Counted from the first letter of the stretch, positions 34,846 to 47,977 are shown. The stretch is 64,000 nucleotides of DNA from Crossaster papposus (GCA_037893245.1 JBAIAA010000513.1:1-64000); one strand, 5' to 3'. Made by a program: numbers and translations. Notes: generated by a model not told the origin, from the letters alone.

Positions 34846-35338
34846 TTCTCTGACTACTGTGTGTACTGATACCAATGATTGGTCTAGTGTTTTCTAGGAC
34901 TGAAATGAACCTTTACAAGGAGTCCGAGTGTTCTGGGGTGGTTTGTGTTGTTTTAGGTGGTTTTTTTTTGGGGGGGGGGTTCTGTTTTGTTGTATGTTTT
35001 TTATATGTTTTATTACCATGCTTGTTTTCAAGCATAACTTTCTTACGAACAGATGTATGGTTATTTTTTTTAATTTACCATTCCATTCATTTGCTATCAA
35101 ATTGATAAAAATGCACCTTTCCTTCAATTTTAGCACTTAAACAGTTCAAATATTCGATAACTTTATAGTAAAATTAAAAGTATAAGGGGTTAGGGATTGG
35201 GGAGGGTTTAGTAGGGACGGGTTAGGGGTCACAAAAAGGGACCTACTTTTTCCGTGTTCGTTTCAACAAAAGGTTTTCACTTCCTTCGGGCCTCACAGTG
35301 ACGTTACGGCTATTATAAGGAATCAACAAGTCTTGATT

Positions 35339-35553
35339 TTAACTAGTTCGCGCCGGGATTTTTGTAACTTTCACCGTGCCGAGGCGCAGGATTATTTTTA
35401 ACGAAACTCGATCCAAGGCAGGTTCAGGCCAATAGTATCGGGAAGCACACCCATGACATTTCCGACCTTGCTCGTGACGTGTTTATACGTCATCCGCTTT
35501 GAATCTCGGAAAAACTGTGCGTGTATATACGTCTTCGGGCGCAAACTGGTTAA
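35339..35553 (-). mobile_element. TTAA-type MITE family A
   Basis: TTAA-CTAGTTCGCGCCGGG ... GGGCGCAAACTGG-TTAA. Ends 39 bp before the possible membrane-anchor exon, inside its polypyrimidine approach. Confidence 0.8.
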
Positions 35554-35591
35554 GGAAGTTGTCATTTTTGTATTAATTTTTTTTCTTTCAG

Positions 35592-35720
35592 ATGCTTGCA
35601 CCATTGATGATGAAGATGAGAATGCGAAGGGCATTCTTTCTGTTGCTCCTCACCTTTGTGCTTGCCTGCCTGTTTCTGTATTTGCGCATCGCACCGATGA
35701 GGACCACAGAACGCCAAAAG
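35592..35720 (+). CDS. Possible exon encoding a type II membrane anchor
   Basis: TTTTCTTTCAG is followed directly by an ATG and 43 open codons up to AAAAG|GTACTT. The peptide has a basic N-terminus (KMRMRR), then a clean hydrophobic run (AFFLLLLTFVLACLFLYL), then a basic, soluble stretch. This is the pattern of a Golgi glycosyl- or sulfotransferase anchor exon. The donor is only fair and no catalytic exons were found downstream, so they would have to lie beyond 64 kb. It could be chance. The upstream candidate first exon ends at 30111. Confidence 0.35.
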
Positions 35721-35885
35721 GTACTTGGTAACTTGTCATTCCATTCCAACCTTCCTTTCGTTTGATCAGTTCATCTTTGCATTGTGATACTTCCATTGTA
35801 CTGGTTTTTACTCCAATTTAGAGTGCAAAACTTCCCAGATGATAACTAGAGGTTTACCTCAAGATTTACCTGAAGGGTTACCAGT

Positions 35886-36028
35886 ACCTCAAGGGTTACC
35901 TCAAGGGTTACCTCAAGGGTTACCTCAAGGGTTACCTCAAGGGTTACCTCAAGGGTTACCTCAAGGGTTACCTCAAGGGTTACCTCAAGGGTTACCTCAA
36001 GGGTTACCTCAAGGGTTACCTCAAGGTG
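35886..36028. repeat. 12-bp minisatellite, unit CTCAAGGGTTAC
   Basis: About 11 perfect units followed by a junction (CTCAAGGTGTTAC) into the next array. Confidence 0.93.
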
Positions 36029-36312
36029 TTACCTCAAGGTTTTACTCAAGGTTTTACTCAAGGTTTTACTCAAGGTTTTACTCAAGGTTTTACTCAAGGT
36101 TTTACTCAAGGTTTTACTCAAGGTTTTACTCAAGGTTTTACCCAAGGTTTTACTCAAGGTTTTACTCAAGGTTTTACTCAAGGTTTTACTCAAGGTTTTA
36201 CTCAAGGTTTTACTCAAGGTTTTACTCAAGGTTTTACTCAAGGTTTTACTCAAGGTTTTACTCAAGGTTTTACTCAAGGTTTTACTCAAGATTTTACTCA
36301 AGATTTTACTAG
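36029..36312. repeat. 12-bp minisatellite, unit CTCAAGGTTTTA
   Basis: About 23 units with single changes at the right edge (CTCAAGATTTTA). The period is a multiple of 3 and the unit lacks stops, which explains the overlapping ORFs in several frames. Confidence 0.93.
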
Positions 36313-38119
36313 GTTTAACAGAGTTTTGTGGCAAACCTCGCAGTAAAATTCTTGTCTCATTTTGCATGCCAACCTATAATGCCAAGTGCGATTTTTATCA
36401 ATTTACACCTTGTTGTGAGATTTGCGTAAAAAATGTAAATTTTGTGATTTCCACCCTTTAACCACGCAAACCATCTCTGAATAGTACCGGTAGATGATCG
36501 TAGAAGTTCAGTGAGGTTAATGCAAGACGACTTCCTTAAATGTTGTTCGGTTTTATTGAATTGCCTCAAGTTGCATGTTCGGTTCATTGAAAGGCCTCAA
36601 GTTGCATACAGAACAGTCATGTACAAATGAACCTCAAGGTATGTGTACACACACATGGTTGGTTATAAAAACCATTTGACATCAGCCTCGGGGTGCTTTC
36701 CAAACAAACGCAAAACTGTGTTCATGACTTAAAGTGAAATAATGCCTATCGACCAAATCTTTAGATATTATGTTATTACAGGCATGTCTTGGCTAGATCT
36801 CATAGAAACATTTGGCTATAAAACACGCCTGTATACAGTAACAAAATTTGGGACTGTCTTATACGCTTTGAATTTCTGTATGAGAAAGAACCATGTAGGC
36901 AGCCTCCGAATTACTTGGTTCCGGCTTAATATTACACACCTTGTTTGTTTAATTGGTGCATTAAAGTGTAGATAACTTGTACTGACAAAAACACCTGCCC
37001 ATTCTATTTCCATATTGCACTTGTCTACTTTTGATAAAACTTGGCTTAAATGTAGGTTTTTGCTTCTAATCCTTGAAAAATATTTTAGTGACAGATGAGT
37101 TGGAGTAGTCGTACTAATATGCCGATAATTTGTGTTTCCAATTGAGTAAATTATGTAGCAAACTAATATTTCAAAAAATATTACTGACATGAGTTGGAGA
37201 AATAATAAGAATAATAATAATAATAGGCAGTTCTTGTATAGCGCAGGTATGGTATCTATCAAGACTGGTACTCACTCAAGGCTCTCTCACATTATTACCT
37301 GGATGGTTAGGCCCATGAGACATTCCAAATACTGGTGCAAACCAGCTAAATCAACCACAATATCCATCTCTGTCATTACAGGTACCTACACTGTAGGCTA
37401 CATGTATCTACTCCTGAGTGAGGAGAAGCAATTAGTGACAAAGTGCCTTGCTCAAGGGCACACACTCCAGGCCAAGAGGCCAGGCACTCCATGAGTAGTT
37501 GTACTAATATGTGTATGAGTACAGTATATGCCTAGAATTTGTGCTTCCAATTGAGTAAATTGTGTAGCATTACATTATTTTCCAAAATTTTTCAAATTTT
37601 GACGACGTGATCGAATATTCCTAAAGCAATAATCATGATTTGTGTGCATCTGGCTGCGCTTGTGAGAAAAAACAACAGACAAAGAGATTGTTAAAATAAT
37701 ATTTAAAAAAGCGGAATGGCTGATATGATGTTTGAACTCGTGGAAGAGGTACTGTGAAATCATGCGTAAAACTGGCCTTCAACAAAAGGGGACATTTGGC
37801 AAATGAATAAAACCACACACACAAAATGTGTATACCATCATTCTGGCAAATTGAGATGGAACTGGGCACAGGGTATAGTGGAGAAAACTGCAAAATAGTG
37901 AATAATGGGTGATTTTTAAATTTTTGTTCAGATTTATTGATATTTGTAACCGTTGATATGCCTATATATACTACTATATTTTGTTAAGAAATCGTGTGGA
38001 AGTAGTGAAATAAAAGTATTTTTAAGCAAAAAACATTTTTCCCATATGTACAAAACTCGAAAAATTAAAATGTCTTTTACTTAACATTTTACTTTTGTGA
38101 CATGTTGATAAATGCGAAC
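36313..38119. other. No gene seen
   Basis: AT-rich. Contains a SINE-like fragment near 37400-37490 and a duplicated CCAATTGAGTAAATT(A/G)TGTAGCA block at 37137 and 37549. Confidence 0.5.
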
Positions 38120-38506
38120 TTAAAGGTAGGATACACCATTTGCAGATATCGAAAAAATTTACTACCAAATCATTAAGAAATATCTTACTCATCTGAAAGT
38201 AAATAATGATTTTAGGCATCCAGCAAAATGATTGCGCTAGATATCTTGTAATTATTCTGATAAATATAATGTTATAAAGAAAATTTTGAGATTGCCGGAC
38301 GGCGATCGCAAAAAAACCACAAATGACATAAGAATAACTGCTCAACGCTGGTCGAAAATAAGTGCGGTTTTTCGTGCTTTTCTCGGCATCCATGATTGTA
38401 AAACTTCGGACAGGTCAGTTAAACGATATTTACTATAAAATACAACCTCCAAATCCACCCATTAATGACAATTCAAGCAATTACCAATGGTGTATACTAC
38501 CTTTAA
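38120..38506 (+). mobile_element. TTAA-AGG MITE family B, complete
   Basis: TTAA-AGGTAGGATACACCATT ... AATGGTGTATACTACCT-TTAA with the GGACGGCGATCGC inner motif. Confidence 0.85.
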
Positions 38507-39411
38507 AACAGCTACAACTTTGGAATATCTGAAGTCTACAAACAGCATTGTAAGGAGAATTCTATCCTTGTTTCTAATACCTGAAAACCCTTAATTTAAC
38601 CTCTTTCCAGTTCCGTCTTATTTTGCCAGAACCCCTTACAAAAGCCAACATTCCAATATATTGGGTATAATTTGCACAACCCTATCTGCAGTGCACGCAT
38701 CTATAGTAGGGATATATGTACACATAGGTATCGGCAGGAGCGTGAGAATGGCATGATTGAACCTATTTAGTACACATTTGCAAATTTACTAGGAACTGAA
38801 CCTTGGACCTATCGGTACCTATTACTCATTAACTGCCAATCAGCAGTCTCTGCAATGTAGATGACTCTGGGCTGGCACTGGATCATTGTAGACTCAGCAA
38901 TGCCACCTTTTTATCCCATTAAACTGTGAGACCTGAAGATGTGAAAATCTTTTATTGATTAAAAACGATGTTAAAAGGTAAACAATAGTTATTACTTTTG
39001 TTGTAATATGTGAAAAGAGCACCGAACGTACTTTTCCCGTGTTTCGTTCCAACGAAAGGTTTTCATGCCTTCAGACCTCCCAGGGTTGGCCATCAAAGTG
39101 CCACATGCAAAACCTCACCATCACTTTATGTTATGGTTTCTTTAGAAGTGTACAATTTACATTTTATGTACAATTTCCTGCAAGTTCTGTGTTCATGAAG
39201 AAACCATTGTGCACTGTATTGTACAAAGCAACCACCCTGTGACATTATCTGAACAATAGATGGCACAATTTTCTGCCATTGAAGGGGTTGTGCATCATAG
39301 AAACTTGTTATAACGTACAAAAGTACATTTCATTTCAGACGTACATGTACATATATTGTGTTTGCTGTGGGTGCAAAAGCAACCTGAAATAAAAGTGCAG
39401 TTTCAGGGGTT

Positions 39412-39864
39412 GAAGGTAAGATACACCATTGGTAATTGCTTGAATTGTCATGAGTTGGTGGATTTGGGGGGGTTGTATTTTATAGTAAATATCGTTTAAC
39501 ATACCTGTCCCTACCTGTGGATCCTGAGAAAAGCAAGAAAAACGGTATTCGTTTTCAACCGGCATCGGGCAGTTGTTTTTTTGCGATTGCCGTCCGACGT
39601 AATTCGGTAGCAAATGGTGTATCCAGCATAATTATTGCGCTAAATATTGTGTAATTGTTCCGGATGGCGATAGCAAAAAAAACAAGAACCACTGCCCGAC
39701 GCTGGTTAAAAATGAACACTGTTTTTCTTCCTTTTTTTTCTCGGCATCCATGATTGTAAAACTTCGGACAGGTCAGTTAAACGATATTTAATTTAAAATA
39801 CAAACCCCAAATCCACCCATTCCTATTAATTTAAGCAATTACCAATGGTGTATTCTACCTTTAA
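39412..39864. mobile_element. Two TTAA-AGG MITE family B copies in opposite orientation
   Basis: 39412-39627 reads from the CAATTACCAATGG end; 39628-39864 reads toward ATGGTGTATTCTACCT-TTAA. The junction lies in CAAATGGTGTATCCAGC. Confidence 0.7.
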
Positions 39865-40477
39865 CCCTAACTCCCTACACAACAAAGGAAGCTGGAGGAT
39901 TTTGGAGGAATTGTATTGTTCAATAACAATGGTGAGGGAGTTAGGGTTAAAGAATAAAAATACCCACACAAATACACAAATTTACAAAATTAATTCTTAA
40001 AAAAGAAGGATTAAGCCAGCAAGTGGCATGGTAGAACAGGTGACCAGCACCTCTACAGAGCCATCCTACCACAAGAAAACAAGATCCTTTTAAAGAATAA
40101 CAAACAAACAAACAAACAAACACCCCCCCCCCCCCAAAAAAAAAAGGCAGTTGTGCCCAATTCCGGCCCATCAATATGTGTATCAATCGGAATATAAAAT
40201 AAAAGTGGCATTTGTGTGAATTCAGTGCATGAGTGAGACTATAACTTGTACTGACAGAAACACCTGCCCTGCTGATGCCCATCTTGCTTCCGTAATCAGA
40301 TTGATTGAAACCGCTGTCAAAATCTGTCACTGAAGTCTTGGAACAAGATAGCGTGAGCAAATATTGGGTCACTCATGTGCAAGTAAATAACCCGTGCAAT
40401 ATGGACGTAAATTATGCAAACAATCTAAAATGGGTCAGACATACATCAATATGCAATCTGCCACTTGAATTTTCTTT

Positions 40478-40625
40478 TAACCAGTTTGCGCTGGGACTAT
40501 TTTGACATTGACCGGGGCCAGATGCTGGATTGTTTTTCACAAAGTTCGATCCGAGACGGCTTTAGGCCGGCATCTGTGGGCAGCACACCCTGATATTTCT
40601 GGCCTCGCTCGCTGCGAATACGAAT
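40478..40625 (-). mobile_element. TTAA-type MITE family A, 3'-truncated
   Basis: TTAA-CCAGTTTGCGCTGGG and the GATCCGAGACGGCTTTAGGC core are present; the other terminus is missing. Confidence 0.6.
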
Positions 40626-40982
40626 ATTAATGAGCAGCGTGATACCAAAAAGGGCAAAGTGTAATGTGTACATTAGGTATCCAGCTACAACATCATGTTG
40701 AAAACCATATTAATGCACAAGTATGACACAAATAAAATTGGATCAGCAGTAGGGAAATTTACACAAAGTGAAGTTTTTGAGCACAGGGAAGAAAGACAAT
40801 AACTCAGTGCTGGCACATTACAACAATAAAGCATCTTGCTCCTTAATTCAACATATTACGTGTATTGTACGTATCTGAAAGTGCAAACAACTTTTTTCCC
40901 AGAAGACAAGTGGTATCCGTATAGTACACCATTTGCAGCCATCTAAAAAGTAAACGACCAAATTATTGTTGAAAAAGCCTAC

Positions 40983-41230
40983 CAGGGGCCAATTTCACGG
41001 AGCTGCTAAGCACAAAAATTTGCTTAGCATGAAAATGTGTCCTTGGTAAAAACAAGGTTACAGACCAAATTTTCACGTGATCTTTATTGTTTTTGATTGA
41101 TAATCAGCTGGTTTTTTGCTTAGCATGAAAAACACGTATAATTTTGGCTGATAACTTGTTTTTAATAAGCAAGACTTTTTGTGCTAAGCAAATTTTTGTG
41201 CTTAGCAGCTCCGTGAAATTGGCCTCTGGT
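40983..41230. mobile_element. MITE with GGGGCCAATTTCA termini, copy 1
   Basis: AGGGGCCAATTTCACGGAGC and TGCTAAGCACAAAAATTTGC at the left are mirrored by GCAAATTTTTGTGCTTAGCA and CCGTGAAATTGGCCTCTGG at the right. Confidence 0.9.
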
Positions 41231-41726
41231 TTAAAGACATCGTAGTATTGACACTAAACTGCCTGTGAAATTTATTCCTCTGGCATGTAGTCATTTTGAA
41301 ATAAAACAAAATAAACAAAATTATTTCCAAAGATGTGTCAGAGGATTTTTTTTGGAAAATGTGTTTGTAGTTGGTAACAAGTTTTAGTGTGACAAGCATT
41401 GACAAGTACGGCTGCTGTTATTTGTCGCTTCAGTGTGTGTCACGTATGTAGCTCTACAGTTAAATGAACGACGATTGTGTCCATTGAATGCAAACATTCG
41501 CCAACGTTATCTAATTGTTTTGTTCACATCCAATGGAAACTATGGAAAGTGTAGTTGGCAATGTTAACTTGAGTGGAAAACAACCCTGATTTCAGGATTG
41601 TGTCACAAGTAGATGCAATTCAAAATATGCCATATGGCAGCTTTTGATACAGAATGTTTTCTTGTTTTATGATCCAGAATGTGTTTTTTTTCTTCAAAAT
41701 ATACAGCATTCACGGTTAGCTAAATT

Positions 41727-42180
41727 GTGACCGGCTCTACAAAAAGGTGTATTAAGTCGCGATGTGCATTATCATGTAATGGCCTGCTCAACGTTGAGAG
41801 GGAAAATATTTCATCAAAATGTGATTTTCTTTTTTTGTCATGAATGACATCTTTAATACCCACAGTTACAGGTTTCATTCAAAGAAATGTAGATTTTTAT
41901 GAATAAAGTGGGAAAAAACTACCATTTTGTGTGCATCGTTCTGTTGTAGTACAACAGAGCGGGCTATTTCAAAGCCTGTTTTCTCAGTTTTGTAATTTGA
42001 ACTCAAAGGAAGTAATCAATATAAAACACGTCATATCTCCAAAATGAGAGGGGCTATGGAGCTCTATTATATACCAAATGGAAACTTATGTTATGGGCGT
42101 TTTAACCATGTACACGTAGTATATAACTCAATTTCTTTTTCTGCGACTTAATACACCTTTTTGTAGAGCCGGTCACAATT
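41727..42180. mobile_element. TIR element with 36-bp ends (TGTGACC family 2)
   Basis: TTGTGACCGGCTCTACAAAA and AAGGTGTATTAAGTCGC at the left match, inverted, GCGACTTAATACACCTT and TTTTGTAGAGCCGGTCACAA at the right, with no mismatch. Confidence 0.9.
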
Positions 42181-42837
42181 GATCTGATTAGTTGTTAAGC
42201 ATTTGTCTTCAGATTTTGAGCACTTGTGTGTTGCTTCGAACAAAAACAGCACAAATGACAAACGGATTCTACCTTTAATTTTTTTATTTTATTTCTATTA
42301 AAGTCAAAGGTATCATTTGCTTTTGCTGTAATTTAAAACAAATGAATAGGTTAGGAGATTCATATTTTATGGTAAATATTGTAATGCTGACCTAACGTTT
42401 TGTGTTTATAGATGCTGGAAAAACCAAGAAATAAAATGCTGTTCTTGTAGTCGAGTTCTTTGACTTTCTAAGCAAAACAATTGATAGATGTCAGGGAATT
42501 ATCAGGGTTGGAAACCAGACTTATTGGCTTTCACCCCTTCAAAGATGTGTAAACCGTATTGCAAATAAAATAGGGACTAACTAAATTTAATCTAGGCAGT
42601 GTTTAAAAATAGTATTTTCAAACGATTGCCGGCCGCCGTTTCTTGAAAACCACAGCACATCATGCTTTGTTTGCTAATGTTTGCAAATGGTGATACATGT
42701 ACAACCTTTAAGAGAAATCCTTTAACATAATTTTGAACAAAGATACATATGTACAGGACACTCACATCATTTTTAGGATCAAAGTCTGCACTTTAAAATC
42801 AAGAAGAAATAAGAACACACGTGTTTGTTTATTTATT

Positions 42838-43206
42838 CTTTACCCTGGGTCCATATTCAGAGGGAAATTTAAGCCCAGCGGCTACAACGTAGTCGAGCCG
42901 CTGGCTCGTAAAGGCGCCAATGGCAGCCGGCCACATCGACTCATATGGGGTATGACTACGGAGCACAGCCAGAAACACCGGGGCAAACCCCTTCTCTTAG
43001 CAATAATTGTTGCTGGGTTCTTTTACGTGCATTATAATGATTATTATACAATACACAGGACCTACGGCTTTACGTCCCATCCGAAAGACGAAGCAATAGT
43101 GGTTTCAGTGCGTTGCTTAAGGACACGGGTGTCGAGACCGAGATTCGAACCCACGCTTTGCGGAACAGAAAACCGGGTTCTTAACTGCTCGGCCACGACA
43201 CTCCAC
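42838..43206 (-). mobile_element. tRNA-derived SINE, long-tail type, reversed
   Basis: Same head and tail as the copy at 17795, without the AT-rich interruption. The A box is damaged (GAGCAGTTAAG). The full-length arrangement here shows that the head and the CTCGACTACG tail belong together. Confidence 0.85.
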
Positions 43207-43638
43207 TTGTAACACCATAAACATTCATGATCCCTTAAGTACAACGACCAGGTTTACAATTTCTTGAACTCCTTTTCTCCTTTCCTGCCTGGTAGGCCTA
43301 CTGGTACTAGGCCAGTACGTGTCAAGGATCAAGAAATGCTCAGCCAGAGTCTAATCAGACAGAAAGCCCCACGCAGGTGTACAGTACATGTACGTGACAT
43401 TATAAGGCTGTGAAAGAAAAGGGGCAGAAATGTGCTGATCCCACGCCAGTCTGGGATCAGCATATTTTGTCCCGAAGGAGTAAACATGTTCCATTTCTCT
43501 AGCATGAATGCCTTTGAAATAGCCAGCCTGTAGGCCTATACATGGATTGGCCTTTTACGTTATAGTGAAAATTCAAGGATTTCTCCATGTTTTAAAAATC
43601 TTTCCAGTGTTCTCACTTACCCCCTCCCACCCACCAAT

Positions 43639-43667
<29 letters not shown>
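43639..43667. repeat. Poly-C tract, 29 bases
   Basis: Uninterrupted C run in C-rich surroundings. Confidence 0.95.
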
Positions 43668-43670
<3 letters not shown>

Positions 43671-43887
43671 CCTCTTCCGTCCGTAATTCATAACCTAACC
43701 AGAAGTTACAAAACACTCTTGCTTTTTACCGTACTTGTACAGTGTACTTTCTTCTAGCATTTGGTTTTTCACCACCAAAAATGAGGCCGGTTTCAAACGT
43801 CGTGCTTATGCCATGTCAAAATAAATTGAGCTTGAATTGTCTTATTCGACACTGCACATGTGAGCGCCATGACATTTGAAACCAATT

Positions 43888-44043
43888 GTGACCCAGCACG
43901 AGTAAATGAGACACTTTGTGGCAAAAATGAAAATTGAGATTTTGATTTCATCATTTAAAGCTTGTTTAGCTTTAAATGATGAAATCAAAATCTCAAATTT
44001 TATTTTTGCCTCAAAGTGTCTCATTTACTCATGCTGGGTCACA
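43888..44043. mobile_element. Near-perfect palindromic MITE, copy 1 (TGTGACC family 4)
   Basis: TGTGACCCAGCACGAGTAAA ... TTTACTCATGCTGGGTCACA. Nearly the whole element is one inverted repeat with only a short loop around TTTAAAGCTTGTTTAGCTTT. Confidence 0.92.
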
Positions 44044-45038
44044 ATTTGGCTTGGCAAAGTGATTTTGGCTTGGCAGAAGACTTTAGCTGGACAGGGTCTG
44101 CTGTGCTTATGTAATTCAGCATGGCAGTAGCACAACACGGTTTCAAACGTCGTGCTACTGCCGTGTCCAATACAATTCCAATTCGAAGTTGGCCCCAATA
44201 TCGTTCATAATTAGGAATGCGCATGCTCACACACAACCGCGCTTATGGAGACTTGTGGGGAAGACCTTTGTTACCCTCTTTTGTTTTCCTTTGTCCTATT
44301 TTCCTTTGTCCTTTGTCCTAAACGCTATGGCGTTTCCACTCTGGGGTAAATAGATTTCTAAGGAGTTTCGCTCTGGGGTAAATTTATCCTATTGTCGCAT
44401 TGTGTTACCTTCCCCATAGGGCTGCGTGTATACGAGCACACCATGTGTGTGAGAAAAAAACAAAAAACAAAAAAAAAAAAATTAGATTTCTTTTTCGTGC
44501 TTTCGTTTTTGTTCATTCGCAATGTTAGATGAAGGCTCTGAACACAAGTACTCCATCAACTGCAAGAAAGGGAGAGTTGGGGAGTCACTATCATTTAAGT
44601 TCGACTGGACATTTGCAATTAAGTTCAATGTTTGAAACTACTGCCGTGCTTATGCCATGCTAACGTCAAATTCAATTGCATTCAACACGGCATAAGAAAC
44701 GGGCTTAAGACTCAACCCAAATAAGCCACTAGTGTGTAGTATTACCTTTCTGAAATTCTGAATTCAATTACGTTTATCTGTCTACTGACGTCTGCACTGA
44801 GCTGTATGGCTTTTGACACACTTCAGGTCTTACAGTATTAGTGCTGTCACAGAAATGTCATAATACCTTATAAAAAAAAAAAAAATTCACCCAGAATCCA
44901 TGAGTTATGAATGCAAGTAGCCATGCATTCACACAATTCAAAACGGAGTACAAAACAGTTTTCTGATACAGTGTACACACTCTGTGCTTGTGGAAACGGA
45001 GCCTGGAAATCTGGCCCAGTTCTTTAGCAAACAAAGGG

Positions 45039-45413
45039 TTAAAGGTAGAATACACCTTTTGCTGATATCGAAGGGAAAAAAATTACTTCCAAATTTATTA
45101 GGAAATATCAGTCTTACCTATTTGAAAGTAAATAATGAATGTAGGATTGTGCTACCGGTAGATATCCTGTAATTGTTCCAACAAATTTAATTTTATAAAA
45201 AATTTAAAAAAATTGTAACAAAAAATCTTGAAAAAAACAATAACAACATAAAAACCACTGCCTGACGCCGGTTGAAAACAAACGCCGTTTGTTTTTTCTT
45301 TTCTCAGCATCCATGATTGTAAAACTTTGGAAAATTTACTATAAAATACAACCACCGAAATCCACTCATTCATGATAATTTATGCAATTACCAATGGCGT
45401 ATCCTACTATTAA
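45039..45413 (+). mobile_element. TTAA-AGG MITE family B
   Basis: TTAA-AGGTAGAATACACC ... ATGGCGTATCCTACTA-TTAA. Confidence 0.8.
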
Positions 45414-45935
45414 ATCTGTTTCTTGCTCTATGATTACACCGGGCCCAATGCTATGGCTCTGCTTACATTTTAGCGAAAAACATCCACACTCGCAAATTGA
45501 GCAGAAAAGTTGGGTTAACACATTTCATACATTTGTTCAAATGCTGGTTCGTACTCAAACGTCACATATAGGCCTACATGTGTAATTCGCAAACACGAGT
45601 ATAAAGCATTGGAAAGTGTTGAACCCAAGGTTGTATAATAAAAAAACCTCAACCCAAGGCGGAAGCGGGTTTGCCAAGGGTTGAGTTAAACCTGGGTTTA
45701 GAGGGTGAAAAGGGCTGCAGTCAGTCACCTGACAAAAAAATCATGATCTGATTGGTCAGGGTACAAAATATATGTGCACACTGTTGTATGATCAAGTCCA
45801 AGAAATGGGAAACAAAATAGTTGACAGCTGTATAAATGGGGGACATGGTATTTTTAACACTCTCCCAATGCCTCTGGGTGCTGAAACACCATGTCCTACA
45901 CTACAGCAGTCACCCATGTGTTCAGTTCATTTTGC

Positions 45936-46275
45936 TTAAAGGTAGGATACACCATTTGCAGATATCGAAAATATTTACTACCGAATTATTGAGAAATATT
46001 TTACTCATTTAAAAGTAAACAATGATTCTAGGCATCCAGCAAAACGATTGCGCTAGATATCATATCATGTAATTATTCCAAAAAAACAAAGATAACATAA
46101 GAATAACTGCTCGATGCTGGTTGAAAACAAACGCTGTTTTTCGTGCTTTTCTCGGCATCAATGACTGTTTAAACTTCGGACAGCTCAGTAAAACGGTATT
46201 TACTATAAAATACAACCCCCCAAATCTTCTCATTCATGATAATTCAAGCAATGACCAATGGTGTCGTACCTTTAA
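45936..46275 (+). mobile_element. TTAA-AGG MITE family B
   Basis: TTAA-AGGTAGGATACACC ... ATGGTGTCGTACCT-TTAA. The central palindrome is deleted. Confidence 0.8.
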
Positions 46276-46828
46276 GAATCCCCAACTATACTAGAAAGTA
46301 TTCCTGTTTGCCCTAGGCTACATCTGTTCATGTTATCCCATGATTGATAACCATACTGTATCTAGCCTTGACCTTCTCATATTAATCTCAAGCACCCTTT
46401 CATAATGGGATTATCTGTCATGGAATCTGGGATACTGAACGACCCCCCCCCCCCCCCCTCAATTGTTGGCAGTGAGTGCTTTAATTTCAATAACTTGCAA
46501 AGTTAGCATAGCTATAATAATATGAACTATTTATTATTGTGATAAAAGGGGTTTGCCACAATGCTACCGGTAACAAAACGACATAATATTGTACGATATT
46601 CAGAGATATCTACCAAAAGTGAGTTTCACTTTTCCATCTTCAATCTTAGCGGTATTTTGTATGTTTCAGCTGAATCAGCTCCCCACACGTCTGACTATAA
46701 TTACATGCAGTATGTTGCCAATAATAAACCTCACTGATTTGTTATTTCTAAAATAGTAAAACCACCTTCTAATTCTGATTTAATCATAAAATACAGTGTA
46801 AACAAGTTTTAGTTGTATATATTATCAT

Positions 46829-47224
46829 GCAGTCAAACCTGCCATTGCGGCCACCTTGATACAACGGCCACCTTGCTTAACTGGCCACCTTTGCTTGGTC
46901 CCAGTTTGATTCTTGCATAAACATACCATAACCATTTCTGCTAATGCGGCCACTGCGTAACGCGGCCAGTGGCCAACCGATAATGGCCCACAGCAAATAA
47001 AATGTGTACAATTACATTGCCGTGAAACCTGTGTACTCCGGCCGCAGAAATGAAGTGCGCCCTCTGTTGACTTTGAAATCTCCCCTGTTGTTTGGTTCCT
47101 GGACTTCATACATGTACATGTATGGGTGTGTGTACATGTGTACGTTTTGCTATAGTGGCCACTTGCGTATAGTGGCCACGAAAACCGGCACCGTCGATGG
47201 CCGCTATATCAAGGTTTGACTGTA
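46829..47224. mobile_element. MITE with CAGTCAAACCT termini (pogo/Tigger-like)
   Basis: CAGTCAAACCTGCCATTGCG at the left and GGTTTGACTG at the right. The inner arms carry repeated GCGGCCAC / GTGGCCAC motifs. Such ends are seen in pogo/Tigger-type MITEs (established); the assignment here is inference. Confidence 0.7.
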
Positions 47225-47600
47225 CGATATTAGTACAACTACAGCATGTTGAGAAGTGCATGTCAAACATCATATGGTTGGACTTTTTTTTCTGTACCAA
47301 TTTTGACCAACCAAAACAATCAGGCCACTACAAACTATTTACCACATTTGTTTGCAATCTCCAAAGTACACCTGGCTCAAAAGTAATTTCCATTTAAATG
47401 GGAATTTCTCTACTGTTCATCAGCATGGCCATTGCATAAGCCATTGGTCAGCATCTTGTCTCTGTATGATTGTCACTTCAGGGGTTCAGCCTTGCAAATG
47501 ATCTGATGAAGCTGTCAAGATAATGTCATTGAATAGTGAGGTTACCTCAACTTCCCAATTTCACAGACCTCATGCACAGCAAAGATTCCCCTCCAGGGTG

Positions 47601-47977
47601 TTAAAGGTATGATACACCATTGGTAGTTGCTTGAATTATCATGAATGGGTAGAGTTGGGAGGTTGTATTTTATAGTAAATATCGTTTAACTGACCTGTCC
47701 GAAGTTTTACAATCATGGATGCTGAGAAAAGTATGAAAAACAGCGTTTGTTTTTAACCGGCGTCGAGCAGTTATTCTTATGTTATATTTTTTTTTTCACA
47801 CGGCGATCGCAAAATTTTTCTTTATAGAATAATTTTTCAGAATAATTACAGAATATCTAGCGCAATCGTTTTGCTAGATGCCTAGAATCATTATTTACTT
47901 TCAAATGAGTAAGATATTTCTTAATAAATCGGGAGTAAATATTTTCGATATCTGCAAATGGTGTATCCTACCTCTAA
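47601..47977 (-). mobile_element. TTAA-AGG MITE family B, inverted
   Basis: TTAA-AGGTATGATACACCATTGG ... AATGGTGTATCCTACC-TCTAA. Confidence 0.8.

Noticed and set aside
35839-36367. GLPQ, GFTQ, SRFY and KTLS repeat proteins
   Set aside because: Translations of the 12-bp minisatellites in several frames; a coding role is mentioned only as a weak speculation.
42733-43212. 159-codon ORF on the plus strand
   Set aside because: It runs antisense through the SINE; related ORFs occur antisense to the SINE at 17722-18036.
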